Source: Chenopodium formosanum (taxonomy: Eukaryota; Streptophyta; Magnoliopsida; Caryophyllales; Amaranthaceae). Taken from it: 64,000 bases of DNA. Positions 1-11,046 of the stretch are shown piece after piece (the stretch's first letter is position 1; each line of letters starts with the position of its first letter). Location of the stretch: assembly GCA_024500155.1 (NCBI GenBank), contig CM044858.1:1984001-2048000 (forward strand), in the 5' to 3' direction. Under the pieces are notes generated by a model that worked only from the letters and a program-made list of their open reading frames with translations, searched no databases and was not told where the DNA came from. Both the position numbers and the translations under genes were made by a program.

Positions 1-196
1 TTCAGTAATTCGGTTTTTTTTTTTAAAAAAAAATTAATTTTTTTTTTAATTTTTAAATTAAAAAAAAATATGGCCATAACTGATTTGGTTATAGTTGTAT
101 AGATGTTGGATTTTTTCCCCCTTCTTTTTACATAGTATGTACAATGTACCCTCCGTCTCTTGTCTCTTTTTATAATGCTCGTTTGTAATACTCGTA

Positions 197-522
197 CTCC
201 CTCCGTGTGTTTTTTAAGTGATACATTTTTCATTTTCAGCTGTGTTTTTTTAAGTGATACATTTCTTTTTTTGGCAAAACAATATATTAAAATATTATAT
301 CTCTCTCCTCTCATGGTCCCCACCCAAACCCAATACTACTTTTTTATTATATCTTTCCTCTCACATATATTACTTTTCAATAAACTATTAACCCCACTAT
401 CTTTCTTTAACAATTTTTTAATACTTCACTACCCCACTTACCTCTTATTTTATTTAAGTCAATTAAATTGCCTAAAACTATGTGCCGGTCAATATGTATC
501 ACTTAAAAAAACACGGAGGGAG
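197..522. mobile_element. Stowaway-like MITE
   Basis: A 326-bp element whose ends are inverted repeats of about 28 bases. The left end starts CTCCCTCCGTG and continues into a TTTTTTAAGTGATACAT stretch; the right end ATGTATCACTTAAAAAAA leads into CACGGAGGGAG. It is flanked by TA on both sides (195-196 and 523-524), the Stowaway (Tc1/mariner-type) target duplication. It has no transposase. A relative in the opposite orientation lies at 42191-42455. Confidence 0.85.
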
Positions 523-768
523 TAGGTAGAAAGTTAAAAATATAGAGAAGGAAGTACCAAAAAAAAAAAAAAAAAAAAAAGTACTTTTAAATTGAGTGAA
601 CCACTAATAATAATTCTAAGTACATGAATTACATGCACATGGATAAATGCACAAAGTTTAAGAGATAATGGAAAGTAGTTTGGATACTTTAAGTAATAAA
701 GACAAAGAAAATTGAGGTTATTTTGATCATTTCGTAACATCTATAAATGTAATTTCATGGGAAATAAA

Positions 769-900
769 GGGCGTGTTCACTTCAGCTTATTTTCAGTTCA
801 ATTCGATTTAATTCAGCTTTTAATTTTCTTCTTTCATAAAATATTTATTTTAGTTCAATTCAGTCCAATTCAGCTCAATTCAGTAAATGTGAACATGCCC
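769..900. mobile_element. Small MITE, GGGCGTGTTCACTT family
   Basis: A 132-bp element with ends GGGCGTGTTCAC and GTGAACATGCCC, which are reverse complements with one mismatch. The interior is rich in repeated TTCAGTTCAATTCAG-like units. A second member of the same family lies at 60268-60377, where a TAA duplication can be seen, so a Harbinger/Tourist assignment is likely. Confidence 0.7.
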
Positions 901-2289
901 AAAGTGAGAACATTATTTTTGAGCACTTAAAAATAAAAAGTGAGCATTGTAAAAAAAAAAAAAAGGATGGAGGGAATATTTTATTCACAATCCTTTAGTT
1001 TATATATAAAGTAAGACTCTGTTCTTTTGAGATACAGTGCATAGCAAAATAGAGCAGATTATATTCAATAGAATAGATTTTAACAGAGCAAATCACATCA
1101 GCTCAAATGAATAAGACCTAATTAGTAAATATAAAAAAAAAAAAAAACAAAATAAGAAAATGGTGAGTTGGAGAGTGCTGGTTGGCTTGTTGCTTGACCC
1201 ACCGCCCAACGGGTAGTCTAGACCGTCCCACTTTCTTCCAGGACCAATTTTCTGGGGACTGTCCCACTTTCTATTTTGTAATCTTTCATTTGCCACCTTT
1301 TTTATTTTTTTTTTTATTTTTATAATTATTATTTTTTTTTCTTAGCAGTAAATTGAAGGTTGGGGTAAAATTCAATCCAACAAAGAGTAAAAAAACAGAC
1401 AATGAGTGGGAGGTTAGGTGGAATAACAATTAGGGCAGACTCGTGACACAGACATGTCTTTATGTATTCTGCCATTTTCTGGAAACATCTTCACTAATCC
1501 CATTTTTAATACCCTCTTAATATTCTTCTTTATTTACTTTATTATTACGAATTTACGAGTACTAATCTTAGTAAATTCTTTCTTTTAGCTAAATTTAGTA
1601 ATCTTTATTGTTTTGTATTTGGTGATGGTATATTCATCTTACTATGAATATCATTGTTAGCCCTTGAGTTGCTAACTTGCTATTGTCATCTTTTCCTCCG
1701 AAGAAGTCAAATTTGTAACGACTCAAACTACTTTACACAATGTAATGACATCAGATTTCAATATTTTGAGCATGTTCAATGACATAGCAATGAAGAATTT
1801 GAAAAACATGCATCTGATGCAAGGAAATATGATTAGACAAACAAACTATGAAGTAAGAAATTATTGCGTATATATAATATAACAACTTTCAAAATGTATA
1901 AAATGAGGTAAAGAGTATCATAAACTCATAAATTAATCTTATATATGGAGTAAACCTTACTGAAAAGTCGTATTATAAAACTTTACGAGCTTTTATCCTA
2001 TCTAGTTTATCTTATTTAAACTTAAAACTTGGTAAATTTGTGAGTATTTTATATTTTATTGCATATATTAATTTTGTCAAATATCCATTTTGGCCATCGA
2101 CCGTTGCTAACAACTCTCAGGCCATAGTTGTCAATTGAAAAAGCAACAACCTTTTTTCATAATTAATCATTCATAAAAATGCAATTAATTAAACTAAAAA
2201 GAATCCCCTGTTTTTGTTTTTGTTGTTAATAGAAGTTACTAGCCAGTACTCACACACACACTCCCTCCCATAAAGCAATCATCTTTCCC

Positions 2290-2296
2290 TATAAAA
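2290..2296 (+). promoter_or_regulatory. TATA box of the PIP1 gene
   Basis: TATAAAA lies 134 bases before the PIP1 start codon and is followed by a CT/CA-rich leader, the usual plant core-promoter arrangement. The transcription start is probably about 2320. Confidence 0.6.
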
Positions 2297-2429
2297 ACAC
2301 ACTCTCCCATCTCTTTCTCTCACTCCCAACAACACACCTTACTTCCTTTTATCATCAAATTCTAGACAATTTCAGAGCTTTCTAGAGAGAGAAAGTAAGT
2401 AAGTAAGTTAGAGAGAGAAAGTAAGGAAA

Positions 2430-2928
2430 ATGGAGGGGAAAGAAGAAGATGTAAGATTAGGAGCAAACAAGTACTCAGAAAGGCAACCATTGGGAACATC
2501 AGCACAATCAAAGGACTACAAAGAGCCACCACCAGCACCATTGTTTGAGCCAGGGGAGCTGCAATCATGGTCTTTTTGGAGGGCTGGAATTGCTGAGTTT
2601 ATGGCAACATTCTTGTTCCTTTACATAACTGTATTAACTGTCATGGGTGTTAAAAGAGCTCCCAATATGTGTGCTTCTGTTGGTATTCAGGGTATTGCTT
2701 GGGCTTTTGGTGGTATGATCTTTGCTCTTGTTTACTGCACTGCAGGTATTTCAGGTCAGTTTTTTTAAACCCTTTTTTTTTGGTAAAGATTTGAACTTTA
2801 TGGGTTGATTTTGTGTTCTTAGTTCATTAGATCTTGTAATTGCTTCTGGGTTTTTCTTGGATTTTTTTTATGTTTTTGATTAATGTTGTGAGTTTAGGTT
2901 TGAAGCATCAAGTTCTAAGAAAAATTTA

Positions 2929-2967
<39 letters not shown>

Positions 2968-3130
2968 TGTTTATTTTTTTTTATAGAATAAAAGGCCTGA
3001 ATTTTTATTTTTTATGTTTTTGGTTGATTTGTAGAACTTGAGCTTTTGTATGCAAATGTGTGTTAGATGAAAGCTATTTCTGGGTTATCTTTCATTTTTT
3101 GTTTCAGGTTTAAATAACATTCATAAACTT

Positions 3131-3169
<39 letters not shown>

Positions 3170-5122
3170 CCCCTTTTCAGTTTAGTTTAAAAACATTAGC
3201 TTCTGTTTTATGCTTAAAAATAATATAGAATTGAGCTTTAAAGGTAGAGATTAAGATGAAAAGACAAAGAAAGTGTCAATTTTTACATTTTCCTGGTAAA
3301 TGTAATTAAGTGCAATGGTTAATTAAGTTAGTGTATGCTCTATTTTTGGTTAATAATTTTTTATTTTAAGAAAGTTATCAGCTTTATGGGGTAAAATTTG
3401 GGAGCTTAGATGTTTAAGGTTTTAGGGATTATATTATTAAGAAAAAAACCTTCAAGTTAACAAAAAAATTAAGGTAGAAGGATAATGAAAGTGTTTTATT
3501 TTTATTTTTCCTTCATCTGTAAAATGCAATTAATAGCAGTGGTTAATAGATAAATGTTAAAATTTGGGTTAATAAAGGTTAAACTGAACAAAGTTTGTGA
3601 ATCTATTGGACAGGTGGTCACATAAACCCAGCAGTGACATTTGGTCTGCTATTGGCAAGGAAACTGTCCTTAACAAGGGCTATGTTTTACATGATAATGC
3701 AATGTTTAGGAGCCATCTGTGGTGCTGGTGTGGTTAAGGGGTTCCAGCCAAACATCTATGAAATGCAGGGTGGTGGAGCCAATGTGGTTAACCATGGCTA
3801 TACCAAAGGTGATGGTCTTGGTGCTGAGATTGTTGGCACTTTTGTTCTTGTCTACACTGTTTTCTCTGCTACTGATGCTAAGAGGAGTGCTAGGGACTCC
3901 CATGTTCCTGTAAGCCTTTTCTTTCTTCTCTCTTCTTCTACTTCATTTTATTTTAAGTGTTACTCTTACTCCTTAATTCCCGTGAAAAATGAGAAATAAA
4001 TGAGCATTTTATCAAAGGATGGAGGGAGTAGTAGATGTATTGCATAAATTTCATGCATCATTAGTTCATTACAATTAATCCAAGTATAATTGACCCAATA
4101 TAACATTATTTGCTCAAACCTGACCTGAACACCTGTATGAGAGCTCTAAATTCTCCTAGATTACTCTGAATTGTTGCTCATAAGACAAACCATCAATAAA
4201 TGTGATTAATTGCTTAATGTCATAATGAGGTTAATTTGGCTAAATTTAAGACAATAATTTGGATTTGAGGATTATATGTGTGATATATTGAGATGGCTAA
4301 AGCAATAAGCATACATGAGTATATCTGGGGAAAAAATGATGTGATAACTGAAAAGCTTCTTTAATTTTCACATAAACACCCCTTAATTGGTAAGCAAGCT
4401 ATAAATGTTGCTTAACACAGTACTATCTGAGTTTGCAGTGATATTAATTGGCTATAAATGTTGCTTAACACAGTACTATCTGAGTTTGCAGTGATATTAA
4501 TTGGCTATCTTGATTTGTTGTACCACCTGAATTTATATCAGGGTGGTGGAATGTTAACATCAGGGTCTAAAGATTGTAAATGACTTGTTCTGTTTACTAC
4601 TGCAGTATAATTATGGTAACTTATAGTACTCCTGTTGCTAAATAAATGCAGATTTTGGCACCACTGCCTATTGGATTCGCCGTGTTCTTGGTTCACTTGG
4701 CCACCATCCCCATCACAGGTACTGGCATCAACCCTGCCAGGAGTCTCGGTGCTGCCATCATCTACAACAAAGACCATGCTTGGGATCACCATGTATGTCT
4801 ACTCGACCTAGCTACCACTTATTGTCGTATTATGTTATTATTTCTTATTATTAGATGCACATATTAAGCATTAATGAGCTATTTGTTGCAAAACTATAAA
4901 TTCATATGGAGACAATGAGTGGCAGCCCCATTTCCCTCCCTACTAATGTGACTAATTAATCTCCACTAGTGCCGTCGTTCTTTTGTATACTTGACTCTAA
5001 TGACTGTTTTCCTCGTGCATGTGCAGTGGGTTTTCTGGGTTGGACCCTTCATCGGAGCTGCTTTGGCTGCATTGTACCACCAGGTGGTGATCAGGGCTAT
5101 TCCATTCAAGTCTGGATCTTAA
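2430..5122 (+). CDS. PIP1: Plasma membrane intrinsic protein, PIP1-type aquaporin
   Basis: Water channel of the plasma membrane. Four exons join in frame: 2430-2754, 3614-3909, 4652-4792 and 5027-5122, giving 285 residues, the usual PIP1 length. The long N-terminus (MEGKEEDVRLG) and short C-terminus (ending FKSGS) are diagnostic of PIP1 rather than PIP2. The two pore motifs are HINPAV (NPA at residues 113-115) and GINPARS (NPA at 234-236, with the filter arginine at 237). Six membrane helices are expected and the reading frame is intact. PIP1 proteins usually reach the membrane as hetero-tetramers with PIP2. Intron 1 carries two long T tracts and intron 2 a 53-bp tandem duplication. PIP1 genes flank CYP86A or GPAT4/8 in Arabidopsis too. 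The subfamily is certain; one-to-one orthology is not. Confidence 0.96.
4398..4503. repeat. 53-bp tandem duplication in PIP1 intron 2
   Basis: The unit beginning GCTATAAATGTTGCTTAACA occurs twice, at 4398 and 4451, with no visible differences, so the duplication is recent. It lies about 150 bases before exon 3 and leaves the splice sites intact. Confidence 0.9.
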
Positions 5123-7084
5123 GAACGGATGTTTCCAGAATCGTCTGTTGCTGTTTATGCTTGTGTGTTCAAGGACGTATTATCTATTTTTTGTTACGAT
5201 GTTTTTGTAATGAAGTTGTTGTATGAGGATGTGAATATCTTAACTTGATTTATTATGCTTAATTTAATGGCAGCTTCTAAATTGTTTTTCAATGTTAAAA
5301 GCTACAAAGCCCCCAAATCTGCTATGTGGTATTATGACTTTTGTTCTCTTCAATCCTCCATTACAATCATCAGTTATCATATACGAATCTGATGTCATTT
5401 TTAACCATGGGAATATAACTAGCTGAGGCTACTTCAGGAGCAGTTCTACAGTTCTACTACCAAGTGTGGCTAACTGGCTATTGATATTGTGTAACAAAGA
5501 GCACACCAAAGTATTGTCTCCAGCTTAATTGTGAATGAAAAAGCTTTTGGCTATGTCAAATCGGTAATGTGGTTGTAGCAACACTGAGCCTAGGAAAAGC
5601 TGACACGGCACGAAAATCCGATATGAACACTAATCAAAATAAGTTGGTTTGAGTCAAGGATTCTTGACTCGATTAATTAATTAAGGAGGCACAAACCCGA
5701 TCTTAAATTAAATGGATTGAGATTTATGCTTAGAAAATTAACTCGTAACCGACACGCTTAAGCAGTTTATTACTTTATTGTGACAAAACACCCAGGTAAG
5801 TGCACTGTTAATAGAGCCCATTTAAAAGGTGATTGGTAAAATAGATCCATTTAGACAAATGAATGATACTAAACCTACAACAAGAGGCCCATTCCAAGGG
5901 TATATGGGTGAAGTACGGCTAGCAAACCCATAATTGGGGCCAGAAGAAAACTGAACATATGGCTTTCATACACAAACTTCTTAGGGCTGTGTTCATAACA
6001 AAAAATGGTAGACCCCTCTTAGGCCTCTTTTCCTCAATACTATTCGTTCCCAAACACTATGCATGTGATGTTTGACTGAGCCCCTTATCATGAATTCATA
6101 TCCAAAAGTCTCCATTTTTTTTTTTAATAAAGAGTTTTTACATCCAATGAGCTTTTCTAGGATGGGTTGATGTTCATAAACGCCGTTTGGATCATAATTG
6201 ACAATAGGCAACAATAAAAAAAAAATGTCACTATGTGGAACTCGATAAATTAATACGAGAGCATATCGCGATAAATAAGGTTGGATATATACTCTATTTG
6301 TAACGTACCAGTTTTAAAATGAGGCTATATCCTAAAACCATTTTAAAATAAGTGGCTAACTTAAGTTGAGAATAGATAAGACTGAATTTGGACAACATAT
6401 CCAATTGTTTATATTTGTCTTCTTTTATAATGAGAGACAACACACATATGCACAACATTAGGGTTCAATAGAGTGAACAGTGGGCCTTGACCTCTTCAAT
6501 TAATAAAGTTGACAAGCAGGACATATGGATCAAATTCGGTCCAAGTATAGTCATATACATTCGAGTGATGTTGAACTAGCCAATTTAGTAAGCCATAAGT
6601 ACAATCAAAGGCACCAATAGGGCCAAATTCAAGTCTAGTCGAGCTAGGCCATATTTGTAACTTTTGGTTTAGCCATTGTAAACCATTTAAGAGTATAACT
6701 CAAGCGTATGGTCTTATGGGCACTGTGCAGCAGCATTAGCATTAGCATATAATGGTAGGCCGTAAGTACAGTTGAAGGCATTAAACCACTGTCGCTGTTC
6801 GACTATAAAGTGTTGTTTGTCGATAATTATGGTATGAATTAACATTTCCTAGACAAACATGTTAACTAACAACTGTATACACTTCTACAACTGTACACAT
6901 ACTTCTATCTACAACTGTACATATACTACTCAACACCTCTATTTTGTTCACGCATGAGTACACACCAGAGTTAAATGTAGCCAATATAACTTTTTTTTTC
7001 CCTTCCTGAAACAACTTCTTTCCTTTTTTCTTTTCTTTTTTTCAGCCCGTCTTATGTGTGGCTGGCTACGTATAAAAGAACAAA

Positions 7085-7240
7085 GTAACCGCTATTATAC
7101 TGATAGACTAAGTAACCCCTGTAATATTGACCGAGTAACTCCTGTAATATTGACCGAATAACCCCATATCACTATCGAAGTAATCTCATTAATACTGATC
7201 GACTAACCCCTATAACACTAACGAAATAGCTCCTATGATA
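7085..7240. repeat. Degenerate minisatellite, about 23-bp units
   Basis: About seven diverged units follow each other, most of the form AGTAACCCCTGTAATATTG followed by ACCG. Units vary from about 19 to 27 bases and grow less alike toward the ends. The function is unknown. Confidence 0.65.
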
Positions 7241-9405
7241 GCTGGCCACAACATATAAGAATTTGTGATAAACCAATAATAAATTGAGCAAAAAAGAAAT
7301 ACTTATGGATACACTTAACTCTGAGTGTACTGGAGAACAACTAAAAATTTGTACAGTACATACTTTATAAGGTTGTCTAATGTCCCTTAAGTCTTAACCA
7401 ACCTACCCTCAATTAATTCTTACCTACAAAATACAGCATTTTCTGTTTTATTATTCTTTCAATTCTTCACATGTGGACATTAATTATTCAGCAGGCATAT
7501 TATTAATACTAGTACATAGCTAGCAACTAGATGTTAAAATGGAGCAATCTTTACTTTGATAATTTTCTCCATCTAAATTTGCGGTCTTTAAATTTAAAGC
7601 AATCTATTTATTCCTAGCTTGATGAAAATTCTTATTAACTAGCTTTTTTCAGAATTTGTAAGCTTAAATATAATAAAATAGAAAGCACAACTTATTATTA
7701 TGGTCGGCATGAACTTAGCATGAAAAAGAATATGAATGCACCAAATTTTCATGAATTTGGTACATCCAAAAGTTACATCACATTCATAAGCATTAATAAC
7801 CCTACTTCATTGAAGAGTACTCTTATCTAGCTTTTATTTATCGAGGTCGAAAAAAGCTTTTGTTACTAGTAACAACGATGTACTTCATTCGTTTGAAATT
7901 AATACTCATTGTCATCTAAAAAGGAATTGATAATGTACCGTTTATTTGTAAGTTACGGGGTACTATTGCATACGATGAGATCATAATCTATTTGACTAGT
8001 GTTATATTGCCTTGTTTTATCAAAACAAGTTTCAATAAAATAAGCTAGGTAAGATCAAACAAAATAAGATTTAACATATTCAAAAGCTCGAAAAATTTTA
8101 AATGAAATAAGTTCAAACATATTATTAATTAAAATCAAACACCCTTAATTATTTGAGGGTAGGTTGGTTAATTAATAACCCAATCTTATCTCCAATTTTT
8201 GCACTACATCACCTTACACTTTCTTGTCTTGTGCTTTTAATTCTCGTGCAATTCAGTACTGAGAACCTAATTAAGTGTCGAAAACATTAAGGAACAGAGG
8301 TGGTATAATGGTACAGATGTGATCTATAGGAAAGTTACCTACGACATTACTCTAGCAGTAATCGTTGTTCTATATGTAGGAAATTTTTTCGAGAGAGGTT
8401 CGTCTATGATAATCAAGTGGTTAGACATATGTCTTTCACCTTCCTGGTCCTTAAGTACACTTACGCCTCTCTCCGGAGAACCTGTCCTAGTCGACACCAT
8501 ACCCGTGTTGGACCTAAACTAGGGCCACCATTTAGCATTCATCATAAACCTACAATGTATCTAAAACAAAGGTGTCCCTTAAAACTAAGTTTTGAACTGT
8601 TGAACTAGTAGCAAAAGGGAGCAAAAAAGGGAGATAACATTGAATAAACTTTCTGAATCAAGTAGATGTGTTAGTTGGAAACTTGAAGATTTTACCTTCT
8701 TTCTTTGATTTGGTTCTTCCTCTAAATTTGTTGGTCCGAACAAAACTACTTCTAGTAGCTTTATCTTATTATATGACTAATTGATTTAGGGTATAATCTC
8801 TATCATTATTCTAATGCTTATCTATTATTGTAATTCATGCTTTTTTCAAACTTCAGTTTTTCTAACCATAATATCATGACTTTGATCGGTAACGAATGTA
8901 TTGATTTAAAAGAAAGCTAAGCTATATTAGTAGTAATACTATATGCTAATCATAATTAGACTCTTAGTGCCTTGTTTGATATATAAGTAGTAAAGATCGA
9001 CTAAAGAGTGACCGAAACATTAGGCTAATCTTAATTCTCTTACCGCTATTTATAATTGGTTACCAAATTAAACTGATTGTACATTGCTAGCTTAAATGTA
9101 TGGATATACTTTGTCTATTTATACGACGTATTTTACTCGTACTCCATATTTTGCACAAAAAATGCAATATAAAAAGTTAAAAGACAATTTGGGAAAGTTA
9201 AAATAAATGAAAGTCAATGTAGATGAAAGAAATGAGTGCTTGCTTTTTCATAATTTAAATGACATTACAACTGTTACAACTATATATAGTAGTTGTAGTT
9301 TTCACACAGTACATATGTATAATCACATTGAAGTAGTAATATATACCATCAAGTACCATGTGAAGTAAATTCATGATATTCATATTTCGTTTCAACTTGT
9401 TCACA

Positions 9406-9454
<49 letters not shown>

Positions 9455-9649
9455 CGTCCTTTAATCTAGCAGATCATATGTAAATTACAACTTAGCTAAA
9501 TTAACTAATGTCCACTGCCTAGCTTAAAACATATCCATAACTCCATAAGCACTATGACAAAACGCTTTATTACATTACCATATAATATTAGCTAAATTCA
9601 CATTTGACGGAAATTTATGTCAGGAAAAGTTTTGTATACACCCGATTTT

Positions 9650-9846
9650 CAGTAATTTACTGAACAATGGGTTCACTTTTGTCAAATTTAGTGTCACTTT
9701 TGTCAAATTTATTGTCACTTTTGTCAAATTTATCAATTAAGCATAAATAACTGTTAATATATGTCAGAACAACTTTTGTGTATTTTTGTGTAACTTTTGC
9801 GCATTTTATTGTCACTTTATAACGAATGGTCAGTAATTTACTGAAC
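9650..9846. repeat. 21-bp triplicate between direct repeats
   Basis: Three consecutive 21-bp units ending CACTTTTGTCAAATTTA run from about 9670 to 9732. The same 16-mer, CAGTAATTTACTGAAC, occurs at 9650-9665 and 9831-9846 and is itself nearly palindromic. The segment just before it (TTTGTATACACCCGA) resembles segments near 41947 and 59927, suggesting a dispersed repeat family. Confidence 0.6.
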
Positions 9847-10332
9847 GTCCGTTTTATTTAAAAGTTTGTCTTTATGTTATCTCAAGTTGCATTATCTTAC
9901 ACTCTTACGTACCTTCTTTAAGACTTTACCTACTAAGCTAACTAGAGTAGTAACTAAAGCTATGTTGAACTTAAATTTATTAAATTACTTTTTTTTTGTT
10001 CCATTCGGTTCACTCTTTGAGCTAATTCGGATTCGGGGATAAGTTTTGGGTAGTTAGGTTCCAGTCCCCTCCTAATTGTTGTTGCGAAAGATCAAATACA
10101 GGTCCTTCGTATCAAGTGTAGTCCCAATCACCACTACACCAACATCCAATTGGTGTATTACAATATTTCTGAATAAGCTGAGTGTTTACTAAAGTTGTGT
10201 CGAATCAAACATCAGTAGCGGTCGATAGTACGGCTAAATACTAAGCCTAGTACATGCTAAGCTAATAAGTAATTAATCATCTGAAATCATAGAAACAAAT
10301 CTTAAACTTCCCACAACACGCTAATACACCAA

Positions 10333-10735
10333 GGTCTTGTTTGGCAAAAGTAGTGGTAGCGGGTAGCTTTTAGCGATCGAGTAGCGGGTAGCTGTTAAGG
10401 TAGCAAGTAGCGGTCAAATAGTAGTGGGTAGAGGTTAGCTGTCAAGGTAACGGTTGATAGTATGAGTGTTTGGAAAAAGTAGCGGTTGCAATACCAAAAC
10501 ATATCAAAATTGACATAATTATTGTTTTAAAAGTAATAAAAAATTGTCAAACGCTACCCGCTACTTCTAAACGCTACTCTTTTTAACGTTTGAGAAAAGT
10601 TATCTAAACGCTACCCCTATCGCTAACTGCTACTAGAATCGCTACCTTACCAAACACTCTCAAATTTTTTCTGGTAGTGTTTTGACTGGTCAAGACGCTA
10701 ACCGCTACCTCAAACGCTACTACCAAACAGGGCCC
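10333..10735. mobile_element. Inverted-repeat MITE just upstream of the GPAT gene
   Basis: About 400 bp with inverted ends: GGTCTTGTTTGGCAAAAGTA on the left, and on the right a sequence whose reverse complement starts GGGCCCTGTTTGGTAGTAGC. The interior is full of GTAGCGGGTAGC-type units on one arm and their complements on the other, so the transcript could fold into a long hairpin. No transposase is present and I could not settle the target duplication. It ends about 310 bases before the GPAT start codon. Confidence 0.7.
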
Positions 10736-10966
10736 AAATAGTAGGAGCAATAAATAAAACCCATTTAATACACCTTCAACTTCCAACCCACTCTTTCTCC
10801 TTTCTTCTTCTTCTTTTCTTTATTTCTTCCTTTTTTCTTCACATTTTTCTTCAATTCACTAAAAATAAAAAATAAAAAAAACTTGATATTACCACCTCTT
10901 CTTTCCCAACCGTTGGCCAACCCACACCCTCCATTTTCTCTCTCCTCAAAACTCAATTATCCTCCA

Positions 10967-10972
10967 TATATA
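10967..10972 (+). promoter_or_regulatory. Probable TATA box of the GPAT gene
   Basis: ATATAT inside CCATATATATCC, 75-80 bases before the start codon, in a CT-rich setting. The short resulting leader makes this plausible but not certain. Confidence 0.45.
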
Positions 10973-11046
10973 TCCCCCCATTTCACCCTTTTTTCTTCAT
11001 TCATAATAATAATCCACCCCAAAAAAAATAAAAATAAAAATAAAAA

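Larger units (their letters stand above)
1..2289. other. Intergenic DNA left of the PIP1 gene
   Basis: AT-rich sequence with long A and T runs and no coding region I can support. It contains two small inverted-repeat transposons (listed separately), a further weak inverted repeat near 1014-1120, and a fragment near 900-975 that resembles a transposon end (ggatggaggga). The last 50 bases are a CA- and CT-rich promoter region leading into the aquaporin gene. Confidence 0.7.
5123..10332. other. 5.2-kb intergenic region between PIP1 and GPAT
   Basis: The first 150 bases are PIP1 3' untranslated sequence. I see no supportable gene beyond it; the short open frames show no family resemblance. The region holds a degenerate minisatellite (7085-7240), a 21-bp triplicate with flanking direct repeats (9650-9846), a 40-base T run near 9410-9450, and otherwise AT-rich unique DNA. 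Confidence 0.65.

Noticed and set aside
160..525. 121-residue open frame on the plus strand
   Set aside because: It lies almost wholly within the Stowaway-like element and is low complexity, with no domain.
1014..1120. Weak inverted repeat (CTGTTCTTTTGAG against CTCAAATGAATAAG)
   Set aside because: Only about 12 of 17 terminal bases pair and no target duplication is visible, so it is not listed as a transposon.
3120..3170. Very long T runs here and at 2930-2962 and 9408-9450
   Set aside because: Such runs are ordinary in plant introns and spacers, and exact lengths may be assembly artefacts; no function is claimed.
8290..8525. Segment resembling a tRNA gene (GGTGGTATAATGGTACAG)
   Set aside because: No acceptor stem, anticodon arm or B box could be paired, so it is not called.
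10604..10956. Open frames on the minus strand before the GPAT gene
   Set aside because: They cover the MITE arm and a CT-rich leader; composition and position argue against coding.
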